A stretch of DNA of 6,025 nucleotides from Lamprobacter sp046541315. GTDB taxonomy: Bacteria; Pseudomonadota; Gammaproteobacteria; Chromatiales; Chromatiaceae. Positions 1 to 5,268 of this stretch are shown piece after piece (the stretch's first letter is position 1; every line of letters begins with the position of its first letter). The stretch is from assembly GCF_046541315.1 (NCBI RefSeq), contig NZ_JBKHDN010000169.1, forward strand, positions 1 through 6,025. Reading direction: 5' to 3'. The position numbers were made by a program, and so were the translations under genes. The notes under the pieces were generated by a model. It did no database searches. It was not told where the DNA came from and saw only the letters and a list, made by a program, of their open reading frames with translations.

Positions 1-89
1 TCGCCAAAGGCCTAGAGCGCGCGGGTGTCGATGACCACAACCTCGTCCATGGCAGCGAGGTCCTGGGGAGAAATCAGCGTGTTGGTCAT
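1..89 (-). pseudogene. Rhodanese-like sulfurtransferase, 5' end, with in-frame amber stop
   Basis: Reading from ATG at 89 gives MTNTLISPQDLAAMDEVVVI followed by DTRAL, a TAG codon (12-14), then AFG to the window edge. The pattern 'LISPxDLAxxxxVVVIDTR' is the usual first strand and helix of a rhodanese domain. The family normally continues DTR-x-x-E-A-F/Y-x-x-G-H-I-P-G-A, so the amber codon sits where Glu is common (GAG to TAG is one change), and AFG after it still fits the family. Rhodaneses move sulfane sulfur through an active-site Cys, which would lie beyond the window. An AAAGGA ribosome site (98-103) lies 8 nt before the ATG, and the gene follows the flavoprotein stop after 54 nt, so it is probably the last operon member seen. 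I infer a nonsense-mutated gene; a sequencing error or suppressed stop is possible. Only about 29 codons are visible, so the family call is moderate. Confidence 0.5.
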
Positions 90-143
90 GGCAGCAGTCC
101 TTTCGGGTGGGAGGAGTGAAATGGTCTGCGAGGGGTGGGCCAA

Positions 144-1289
144 TCAAGCCTCGGCCCCCATGTCGGCAAGCATCTTGCGCAGCTGCTTGGTCGCGGGTGT
201 CACGATGGCGACGAAGTAGCTTTCGCGCAACTTGCGCTGTGCTGCGCCATGGGTGACATAGCCGCGCGCGCCCTGGTGGAGCATGGCGTTATGAGCGGCC
301 GCGACTGACAGGTCACCGGCGGCCAGACGCATGCGCACCACACGAATGAAATAGTCTTGCGACGTGTCATAGGGGGTCTTGTTCAGTTCGGCGACCTCAG
401 CCTTCATCGCCTCGAGTTCTTCGCGGAAATGCTCGGGCTGGTCGGGCAGGTGCTTGTTCACATGGCCGAGTTGGCCGCGGACCTGTTCCATCAGCGCGAT
501 GCAGCCCTCGATCATGCCGAAGGCCATGCCGGCCTGTAGCAGGATGAAGCCCGCACGGATTTTCGGGATATAGGTGTTGATCGGGTCGGCCAGCACATGA
601 GGGTCGGGAACGAAGGCGTCGCGGCACTGCACGCCATAGGTGCGGGTCCCCTCGAGTGCCACGAAGTGATCGTTGGCCACCAGCTTCACGCCCTCGCCCG
701 AGCCGTGGATCACCATCATCACCCGCTCGCCAGCGCGCGGGCCTTCGGAAATCTCGCTGACCACGGCGAACCAGGCATCGGGGCTGATGTTGCTGACCCA
801 AGGCAGCGTGCCACGGAGCGTGTAGCCGCCTTCGACCCGCGTCGCCTTGAGCTTAATCGTCTCGATGCCGAAGAGCGTTTTCATCGGGTTCGACAGGCCC
901 GTGCCGCCGAGTATCTCGCCGGTCGCCACTTTCGCCCCGAGATCGGCCTGAAGCGCTGTGTTGTCGGAGTTGTAAATGTACCAGCCGAGCGCCGACTGGC
1001 ACCACATGCAGAAGGCGGTCGAGAGGCACTCCTGCCCGGCGCGAGCCATGGTGGAGATGGTGGTGTCGAGGTCGAGCGCGCCACCAGGCGCGGGCAGGTG
1101 GCGCTTGAAGGCGCCCGCCGCGCCGAAGCTGCGCATCACGTCTTCGGGGTAAAGTCCTTCGGCGTCGATCGCACGCACCAGCGGCACGAGGTCGGAGGCG
1201 GCGATGCGGTCGGCGGCGCCGAGCACGGCAGCCGCGTCGGGCAGGCCGAGTGCAGGGGCAGGTTCAGTGATGGCGAGGTCGAGGGACAT
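144..1289 (-). CDS. Acyl-CoA dehydrogenase-superfamily flavoprotein (possibly monooxygenase-like)
   Basis: A 381-residue protein, typical in length for the acyl-CoA dehydrogenase (ACAD) superfamily. Residues 20-110 form the helical N-terminal domain. Residues 126-135 (ILGGTGLSNP) and 155-170 (GYTLRGTLPWVSNISP) match the flavin-binding beta domain, including the 'G-x-L-x-G-x-x-x-W-x-S-N' pattern. Residues 245-381 are the C-terminal helical domain with HQGARGYV (338-345). The canonical C-terminal base in 'YEGT' of MCAD-type enzymes is absent: the equivalent stretch reads AIVTPAT (361-367 region). That favours a flavin-dependent oxygenase or desulfurising role like DszC/SfnB relatives over beta-oxidation; this is inference. 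The start at 1289 was chosen because AGGAG lies 6 nt upstream and the open frame to 1463 runs into the OsmC gene. It lies downstream of OsmC, separated by 113 nt with a strong hairpin. Cysteines 88, 94 and 97 cluster near the presumed substrate pocket. Superfamily call is firm; substrate unknown. Confidence 0.9.
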   Translation of the reverse strand: MSLDLAITEPAPALGLPDAAAVLGAADRIAASDLVPLVRAIDAEGLYPEDVMRSFGAAGAFKRHLPAPGGALDLDTTISTMARAGQECLSTAFCMWCQSALGWYIYNSDNTALQADLGAKVATGEILGGTGLSNPMKTLFGIETIKLKATRVEGGYTLRGTLPWVSNISPDAWFAVVSEISEGPRAGERVMMVIHGSGEGVKLVANDHFVALEGTRTYGVQCRDAFVPDPHVLADPINTYIPKIRAGFILLQAGMAFGMIEGCIALMEQVRGQLGHVNKHLPDQPEHFREELEAMKAEVAELNKTPYDTSQDYFIRVVRMRLAAGDLSVAAAHNAMLHQGARGYVTHGAAQRKLRESYFVAIVTPATKQLRKMLADMGAEA

Positions 1290-1295
1290 GAGATG

Positions 1296-1300
1296 CTCCT
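1296..1300 (-). promoter_or_regulatory. Ribosome binding site of the flavoprotein gene
   Basis: AGGAG on the minus strand, 6 nt before the ATG at 1289. It decides against the longer open frame that begins at 1463 inside the OsmC gene. Confidence 0.75.
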
Positions 1301-1358
1301 GTCTTGGGCGATCCGGGGCGCCGACACCGGGCACGGACGGGATGGAAACGGAAGGGGC

Positions 1359-1389
1359 GGCCACGGCCCGAAGCGCAGGGGCCGCGGCC
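1359..1389 (-). promoter_or_regulatory. Intercistronic GC-rich stem-loop
   Basis: In the gap between the OsmC stop and the flavoprotein start, the minus-strand RNA can form an 11-bp stem, GGCCGCGGCCC against GGGCCGTGGCC (10 Watson-Crick pairs, one G-U), around a 9-nt loop. No U-tract follows (the next bases are GCCCCTTCCG), so it does not look like a classical intrinsic terminator. A processing site, a 3'-end stabiliser for the upstream transporter-OsmC message, or an attenuating hairpin that lowers expression of the downstream enzyme would all fit. The function is inferred; the pairing is directly visible. Confidence 0.5.
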
Positions 1390-1402
1390 TCGTCTGGGCG
1401 GA

Positions 1403-1939
1403 TCAGGCGGCGCTGATCTCCATGTTCACGGGGCGCGAGAAGGTGTTGAACACTGGCGACCACTTGGCGACATGCTGGATCAGCTCGTCGATCACCTCCT
1501 GCGGGGCGTCGGCCTCCATGATTACCTTCATGCGGACGTCGGTGAAGCCCACGGGCTTCTCGGACTGGTCGCCCGTGCCCCAGACGGCGGTGATGTTCAG
1601 ATCCGCCTCCATCTGGATCTCGAGCTTCTTCACGGTGATCCCGCGGTGGACGGCATTGGCGTGCAGGCCCACGCAGACGCAGGAGCCGAGCGCCGCCAGC
1701 GATGCCTCGGACGGGTTCGGCGCGGTATCGTCACCCAAAAGGCCCGGCGGCTCGTCCACGATGTAAGGCGGCAAGTCGCGAATGTAGCTGGCATGGCGGA
1801 AGCGGCCCTCGGCGACGGTCTTGCAGGTCAGCGTCTTGATCGCCTTGGGATCGGCCTTGCCCTTTTCTATCAAGCCCTCAAGCCCGGTCTTGTCGATCGG
1901 GGCCAGGCAGCCTGTCAGGACGGTTGCGGGTTCACCCAT
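1403..1939 (-). CDS. OsmC/Ohr-family protein
   Basis: A 178-residue protein. Residues about 25-75 form the N-terminal beta part. 'NPSEASLAALGSCVCVGLHANAV' (75-97, interrupted here only for description) is the hallmark OsmC helix carrying the peroxidatic cysteine (Cys87). It is followed by HRGITVKKLEIQMEADL (98-114), the typical 'g-I-x-V-x-x-L-x-V-x-x-x-x-D' strand. OsmC/Ohr proteins act as dimers and reduce organic hydroperoxides with two cysteines. Here the second cysteine, normally in a 'C-P-V/Y' motif, is Ser161 (KWSPVFNTFSRPV), and a second Cys sits at 89, giving CVC. Thiol peroxidase activity by the usual mechanism is therefore doubtful; a sulfur-handling or binding role is possible. The start at 1939 has a strong AAGGAGGAA ribosome site. 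It follows the permease stop after only 29 nt, so it is co-transcribed with the transporter. An upstream extension of the frame to 2407 overlaps the permease and was rejected. Confidence 0.9.
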   Translation of the reverse strand: MGEPATVLTGCLAPIDKTGLEGLIEKGKADPKAIKTLTCKTVAEGRFRHASYIRDLPPYIVDEPPGLLGDDTAPNPSEASLAALGSCVCVGLHANAVHRGITVKKLEIQMEADLNITAVWGTGDQSEKPVGFTDVRMKVIMEADAPQEVIDELIQHVAKWSPVFNTFSRPVNMEISAA

Positions 1940-1945
1940 GATTTG

Positions 1946-1954
1946 TTCCTCCTT
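1946..1954 (-). promoter_or_regulatory. Strong ribosome binding site of the OsmC gene
   Basis: AAGGAGGAA on the minus strand, with the AGGAGG core ending 8 nt before the ATG at 1939. It is the best Shine-Dalgarno in the window and fixes the OsmC start against a much longer open frame running into the permease gene. Confidence 0.8.
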
Positions 1955-1968
1955 CTGGGATTGGGGTG

Positions 1969-2811
1969 TCAGGTGTCGCTGCGCAGCCAGCTGAAGCGTT
2001 TGATCGCCAGCATGCATAGCGTGTCGAGAGCGTAGCCGATCACGCCGATGACCAGCACGGTCGCGCCGAGGCGAGCGTAATCGAGACTGTCGCGGGCATC
2101 GTTGATCGCGTAGCCGAGGCCGGATGACACGCCGAGATATTCGGCGGGCACCAGCACGACCCAGGCGACGCCGAGCGCGAGGCGGATGCCGGTCAGTATA
2201 TCCTGCGCGATGGCGGGCAGGATCACGTAGACCAGCAGGTGCACGGGGTTGGCGCCGAGGTTGCGCGAGACCTTGAGCCATGCCGGGTCGATCCGGCGCA
2301 CGCCCGCAGCGGTCGCGAAGAGGATCGGCCATACCGCGGCCACCGCGATCAGGAAGATGATCGCCCCGTCCCATGTGGCGAAGGCCATGACGGCGATCGG
2401 CATCCACGAGAGCGGCGAGATCATTCGCAGCAGCTGGAAGGGCGCATTGCAGAGATCACGAAGCCAGCCGATCCGCCCGATCAGGATGCCCATGGGCACG
2501 CCCACTGCAATAGCGATTGCCAGCCCCCAGCCGACGCGCTCGAGGCTCGGCGCCGACATCGGCCAGATCTCGCCGCGCTGGATCATGTCCCAAAGCCGCT
2601 CGAGCGTGGGGCCCGGCGCAAGCTGGCTGAACGCCCGCATCCCGTCGCTTTGCGAGATCAGCCAGCCGCCGAAGGCCCAGAGCGCGCCGAGAATGCCGAG
2701 GCCAAGCATCGAGATGCCGACGTTTCGCGCCATGCCTTTCAGGGCGTCGGCGCGGGCCGTGCCGGCCTCGGTCACGACGGCATCGTCACGGGGGTAGGCC
2801 GCATCTGTCAC
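1969..2811 (-). CDS. ABC transporter permease (SsuC/TauC/NrtB type)
   Basis: A 280-residue inner-membrane protein with about six hydrophobic segments (roughly 30-51, 92-113, 132-146, 148-168, 205-225, 247-268). Between them is the cytoplasmic coupling (EAA) loop at about 168-200, ending VSRNLGANPVHLLVYVILPA. The LGA...ILP pattern is the docking site for the ATPase in binding-protein-dependent permeases. Its length and topology match the sulfonate/taurine/nitrate importer group, where a single permease forms a homodimer; no second permease gene is present. The start is GTG at 2811, overlapping the upstream substrate-binding-protein stop in a GTGA tetranucleotide, which suggests translational coupling; an AGGAG lies 11 nt upstream. 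The first ~28 residues are polar and poorly conserved in style, as is common in this family. Substrate cannot be read from the permease. Confidence 0.93.
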   Translation of the reverse strand: MTDAAYPRDDAVVTEAGTARADALKGMARNVGISMLGLGILGALWAFGGWLISQSDGMRAFSQLAPGPTLERLWDMIQRGEIWPMSAPSLERVGWGLAIAIAVGVPMGILIGRIGWLRDLCNAPFQLLRMISPLSWMPIAVMAFATWDGAIIFLIAVAAVWPILFATAAGVRRIDPAWLKVSRNLGANPVHLLVYVILPAIAQDILTGIRLALGVAWVVLVPAEYLGVSSGLGYAINDARDSLDYARLGATVLVIGVIGYALDTLCMLAIKRFSWLRSDT

Positions 2812-4058
2812 AGCGCCAGAATCTCCTCGCGCTCGAACGGGTTGCCGGGGTTGACCGAGGGGTCATCGAGCCATTCGGGGAAGCTTTCGACAGCTTTCCG
2901 CACGAAGCTGCGGTCGACCAGATCCTCCGAGACGAAGGCCGGGTCGAGATCGGCAAGGAAGGCGGCATCGCCCGAGACCACCGTCTCGCGCAAGTAGGTG
3001 ACAGTCAGCGCATCGGCACTCGGATAGGGCCAGGGCTGGAAGTCGATCCGCCCGTTGCCCCAGTCGCCATGGGTCAGCGCGCCGCTGTCGGTGTATTCCG
3101 CGCCATCATAATGGGTCATCGCGCGTTCCACGACCTCGGCCGGCGCTGGCAGATAGCCGCGCCCGTCGCGGCTGATCATCCGGGCGACCTCGGTCTTGTT
3201 CTGCGAGGCGTAGATCGCGCCGCGCACGACGGCGTTTGTCACCGCCTGCACCCATTCGGGCCGGGCGGTGATCGCCTCCTCATGGGTGGCAACGACGCAG
3301 CAGGGGTGATTTTTCCAGATGTCACCGGTAAAGCGCAGCATCCGCGCGCCGGCCATCACCTCGCCCAGCGCGTTGAATGGCTCGGCCACGATATAGGCGT
3401 CGATCGAACGCGCGGCGAGCGCGGGCGGCATCTCGGGCGGGGGCATCACCATCAGGTTGCACTCGTCGGCTGCCAGCGGCGCGGACTGGTCCTGGATCAC
3501 CGGCGTGATCCCCGACTGACGCAGCGCGTATTGCAGCACGATGTTGTGCATCGAGTACCAGAAGGGCACCGCGACCTGCTTGCCACCAAGCCCCGCGAAA
3601 TCGGTAATGTCGGTGTGCTCGCCCACCACCACGCCCGAGCCGTTCGTGTGCGCCCAGGCTACCACCTTCACGGGGAAGTTGTTGTTGTAGCGCATCCAGA
3701 TCGGAATCGGATTCAGGAAGTGAACGAGGTTGAAGCGGTTCGCCACGAAGCTCTCGATCAACGGTGCCCAGCCGCGGATCAATGTCGGGTCTTCGGCCTC
3801 GAGCCCTTCGTCGGAGAAATAGCCGTTGGCATGGGCGACGAGCAGCGCGGTCGCATCCGTGATTGGAAGGTAGCCGATGCGGACGACCTCATCCTCCTGC
3901 GCGTAGGACATCTGGGGCAGGCTTGACAGCAGGCCGGAGAGGCCGGCGAAGAGTCCGCCCTTGCCCAGCACGCCCAGCGCGCCCCGGCGAGAATAGTCGC
4001 CGGCATACGCGGCACGGGCCCATTCGAGTTCGGCGCGGCGCTGATCTTCATCGGTCAT
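2808..4058 (-). CDS. ABC transporter substrate-binding protein, NrtA/CmpA/SsuA-like, Tat signal
   Basis: A 416-residue periplasmic protein. The N-terminus carries a twin-arginine signal: YSRRGAL (22-28), a hydrophobic stretch of about 29-48, and a likely cleavage site after SYA (51-53). Mature features are those of the NMT1/THI5-like fold used by nitrate, bicarbonate, sulfonate and taurine binders: VRIGYLPITDATALLVA (59-75), GYFSDEGL (79-86), the second-lobe motif VAEPFNALGEV (224-234) and GDIWKNHPCCVV (245-256). The last two resemble the 'EPWN' and 'DIWxxHPxxV' segments of NrtA/CmpA. The start at 4058 was chosen because AGGAG lies 8 nt upstream; a longer frame would use TTG at 4082 and contain that site. 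It is preceded by the ATPase (26-nt gap) and overlaps the permease. Tat export suggests folding before secretion. Ligand is unknown; operon context points to a sulfur or related small anionic compound (inference). Confidence 0.92.
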   Translation of the reverse strand: MTDEDQRRAELEWARAAYAGDYSRRGALGVLGKGGLFAGLSGLLSSLPQMSYAQEDEVVRIGYLPITDATALLVAHANGYFSDEGLEAEDPTLIRGWAPLIESFVANRFNLVHFLNPIPIWMRYNNNFPVKVVAWAHTNGSGVVVGEHTDITDFAGLGGKQVAVPFWYSMHNIVLQYALRQSGITPVIQDQSAPLAADECNLMVMPPPEMPPALAARSIDAYIVAEPFNALGEVMAGARMLRFTGDIWKNHPCCVVATHEEAITARPEWVQAVTNAVVRGAIYASQNKTEVARMISRDGRGYLPAPAEVVERAMTHYDGAEYTDSGALTHGDWGNGRIDFQPWPYPSADALTVTYLRETVVSGDAAFLADLDPAFVSEDLVDRSFVRKAVESFPEWLDDPSVNPGNPFEREEILAL

Positions 4059-4066
4059 TTTGGCAA

Positions 4067-4071
4067 CTCCT
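4067..4071 (-). promoter_or_regulatory. Ribosome binding site of the substrate-binding protein
   Basis: AGGAG on the minus strand, 8 nt before the ATG at 4058. It lies inside the alternative frame starting with TTG at 4082 and therefore favours the shorter protein. Confidence 0.7.
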
Positions 4072-4084
4072 GGGAGGGGCAAGG

Positions 4085-4936
4085 TCAGGCGGTTGTTTCA
4101 AAAAGATGGGCAAGCCGCGCGCGCTCTGCCTCGAAACCGGGGCTGTCGCGGTGGCGCTCGGGGCCGGGGTCGAGCATCGTGTCGCTGACGATGCGACCAG
4201 GGTCGGGGGCCATGATCAGCGCGCGGTCGGCCATGATCGCGGCCTCGGTGATGTCATGGGTGACAAGGACGACGGTCAGGCCCAGATCCTTGGCGATGCG
4301 ACGCACGTCCTGTTGCAGGCTGCGTCGGGTGAAGGCATCGAGCGCCGAGAAGGGTTCATCGAGGAGGAGGAGGTCCGGTTTGGTCGCCAACGACCGGGCC
4401 AGCGCTACCCGTTGCTGCTGCCCGCCCGACAGGTCCTGCACGTTGCGGTCGGCGTAGGCGGAAAGACCCACCATCTCGAGCAGCGCGGGAACGCGCTCGG
4501 GGATTTCCGCGACCCGGCGCGCGAAGCGCAGGCCAAGAGCAGCATTCTGCGCGACCGTCATCCAAGGGAAAAGCGACGGCGCCTGAAACATGACGACCCA
4601 GCGCGGCGAGGTCGCGCGGACGCGGTTGCCGTCGATGTAGACGCCGCCCTCGGCGGGCTGCATCAGCCCCGAGATTAGGTGCAAGAGCGTGGACTTGCCG
4701 CAGCCCGAGCGGCCTACCAGAGCCAAAACCTGCCCCGCTGGCACGGTGATGGAGATGTCATCGAGGCAGTTGACCGCCATGCGGCGGTAGCGGTGCGACA
4801 GACGCTCGAGCTGGACATGAGCGCCGGAAGCCACGGGGCGTGGGGTCTCGTTCTGCGTGGACAGTTCGACCGGAGCCACTGCTGCGTCCGCTACGCCGGG
4901 CGCCCTCGCCGTGGCGAATGTGGTGTGATGGGTCAT
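4085..4936 (-). CDS. ABC transporter ATP-binding protein (SsuB/TauB/NrtD type)
   Basis: A 283-residue cytoplasmic ATPase with every expected motif in order: Walker A GRSGCGKST (75-83), Q-loop Gln118 (MFQAPSLFPWMTV), signature LSGGQQQRVALARSL (169-183), Walker B LLLLDEP (189-195), D-loop SALD (197-200) and H-loop His227 (VTHDITEA). The Q-loop context 'FQ-x-x-x-L-x-P-W-x-T-V-x-x-N' and the 'DEPFSALDAFTR' run are typical of the nitrate/sulfonate/taurine importer ATPases. It energises uptake through the permease encoded two genes downstream. The first ~40 residues before VQLERLSHRY are an unconserved extension. The start at 4936 is nonetheless supported by GGAGG (4942-4946) 5 nt upstream. It is the first gene of the minus-strand operon and faces the control region shared with the TetR regulator. 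All catalytic residues are present. Confidence 0.95.
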   Translation of the reverse strand: MTHHTTFATARAPGVADAAVAPVELSTQNETPRPVASGAHVQLERLSHRYRRMAVNCLDDISITVPAGQVLALVGRSGCGKSTLLHLISGLMQPAEGGVYIDGNRVRATSPRWVVMFQAPSLFPWMTVAQNAALGLRFARRVAEIPERVPALLEMVGLSAYADRNVQDLSGGQQQRVALARSLATKPDLLLLDEPFSALDAFTRRSLQQDVRRIAKDLGLTVVLVTHDITEAAIMADRALIMAPDPGRIVSDTMLDPGPERHRDSPGFEAERARLAHLFETTA

Positions 4937-4947
4937 GGCTGCCTCCG

Positions 4948-4961
4948 GTTCAGAACTGAAC
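4948..4961. promoter_or_regulatory. Perfect 14-nt inverted repeat in operon leader
   Basis: GTTCAG-AA-CTGAAC, perfectly symmetric, lying immediately upstream of the ATPase ribosome site (GGAGG at 4942-4946). It could be a protein operator or a small RNA hairpin that affects ribosome access. The right half is part of a tandem AACTG AACTG. Function is inferred from position only. Confidence 0.35.
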
Positions 4962-4975
4962 TGTCCTGTAGTGAC

Positions 4976-4991
4976 GGTCGGGAAACCGACC
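4976..4991. promoter_or_regulatory. Small hairpin with tetraloop in operon leader
   Basis: GGTCGG-GAAA-CCGACC, a perfect 6-bp stem. On the plus strand the loop is GAAA (a GNRA tetraloop) and TGTTTTGTC follows, giving a weak terminator-like look. On the minus strand it would be a leader hairpin about 40 nt before the ATPase start, with loop TTTC and no U-tract. Which strand uses it, if either, cannot be told. Confidence 0.3.
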
Positions 4992-5141
4992 TGTTTTGTC
5001 TAATCCTCCCTTCAGCGCAGCGACGGATAACGATGCCGGACCGCAAAACGGGCGAAAAACAGGCGGAAATTACTGCTTTATGCTTGATTCATGAGCAGGA
5101 AGAGGCTCGACTCTACCAATCTGACACTCATATGGACCGAG

Positions 5142-5167
5142 AATCAGATACCGATCGGTATCTCATT
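5142..5167. promoter_or_regulatory. Near-perfect 26-nt palindrome, probable TetR operator
   Basis: The 18-nt core AGATACCGATCGGTATCT (5146-5163) is a perfect palindrome. Beyond one C/C mismatch (5145/5164) the symmetry continues for three more pairs (AAT...ATT). The half-sites GATAC and GTATC have centres 11 bp apart, about one helical turn, as expected for a TetR-family dimer. It lies between the divergent operon and the TetR gene, about 100 nt before the regulator start and about 205 nt before the ATPase start. Symmetry is seen directly; binding by the neighbouring TetR protein is inferred from location. Confidence 0.65.
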
Positions 5168-5214
5168 TGTGCAAAAAAACCACGGTCTTTGCTCTGGCGC
5201 GACGGAACGAGACC

Positions 5215-5240
5215 TGAGATACGAAACAGCGGGGTATCCA
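5215..5240. promoter_or_regulatory. Degenerate second copy of the operator half-sites
   Basis: TGAGATAC (5215-5222) repeats eight bases found on the minus strand of the large palindrome, and GGTATC (5233-5238) supplies an opposing half. The half-sites are 5 bp further apart than in the main site. It ends about 28 nt before the TetR start, a position suited to autorepression, but may be a chance or decayed copy. Confidence 0.3.
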
Positions 5241-5268
5241 GTACTCCGATGCAAGCGAGCGGACGACG

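Larger units (their letters stand above)
4937..5268. promoter_or_regulatory. Divergent control region between operon and TetR gene
   Basis: This stretch has no credible gene and is richer in A/T than its flanks. It must carry the promoters of both the minus-strand operon and the plus-strand regulator. It holds four inverted repeats, listed separately (4948-4961, 4976-4991, 5142-5167, 5215-5240). I could not find a convincing sigma-70 promoter on either strand. The best plus-strand guess is CTGACA at 5121-5126 with TCAGAT at 5144-5149 (17-nt spacing), which would put the -10 inside the large palindrome; it is weak. The ATPase ribosome site (GGAGG, 4942-4946) is at the left edge, and no good ribosome site precedes the TetR ATG. 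Confidence 0.75.

Noticed and set aside
1290..1463. N-terminal extension of the flavoprotein to a start at 1463
   Set aside because: It would overlap the OsmC coding region, reads as disordered Ala/Pro/Arg sequence, and the AGGAG site supports the ATG at 1289.
597..1766. Long plus-strand open frame opposite the flavoprotein and OsmC genes
   Set aside because: It lies antisense to two well-recognised genes, has His/Arg/Gly-rich low-order sequence without domain motifs, and is a by-product of GC-rich codon use.
1940..2407. Extension of the OsmC frame upstream to 2407
   Set aside because: It runs through the permease gene in another frame and gives Arg-rich nonsense; the AAGGAGGAA site fixes the ATG at 1939.
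4059..4082. TTG start at 4082 for the substrate-binding protein
   Set aside because: The Shine-Dalgarno sequence would fall inside the coding region; the ATG at 4058 has ideal spacing.
4976..5000. Plus-strand intrinsic terminator (hairpin plus TGTTTTGTC)
   Set aside because: There is no plus-strand gene upstream for it to terminate and the stem is only 6 bp, so it is listed as a leader hairpin of unknown strand.
5172..5182. Seven-A run as a slippage or frameshift site
   Set aside because: It lies in the non-coding control region, so there is no reading frame for it to affect.
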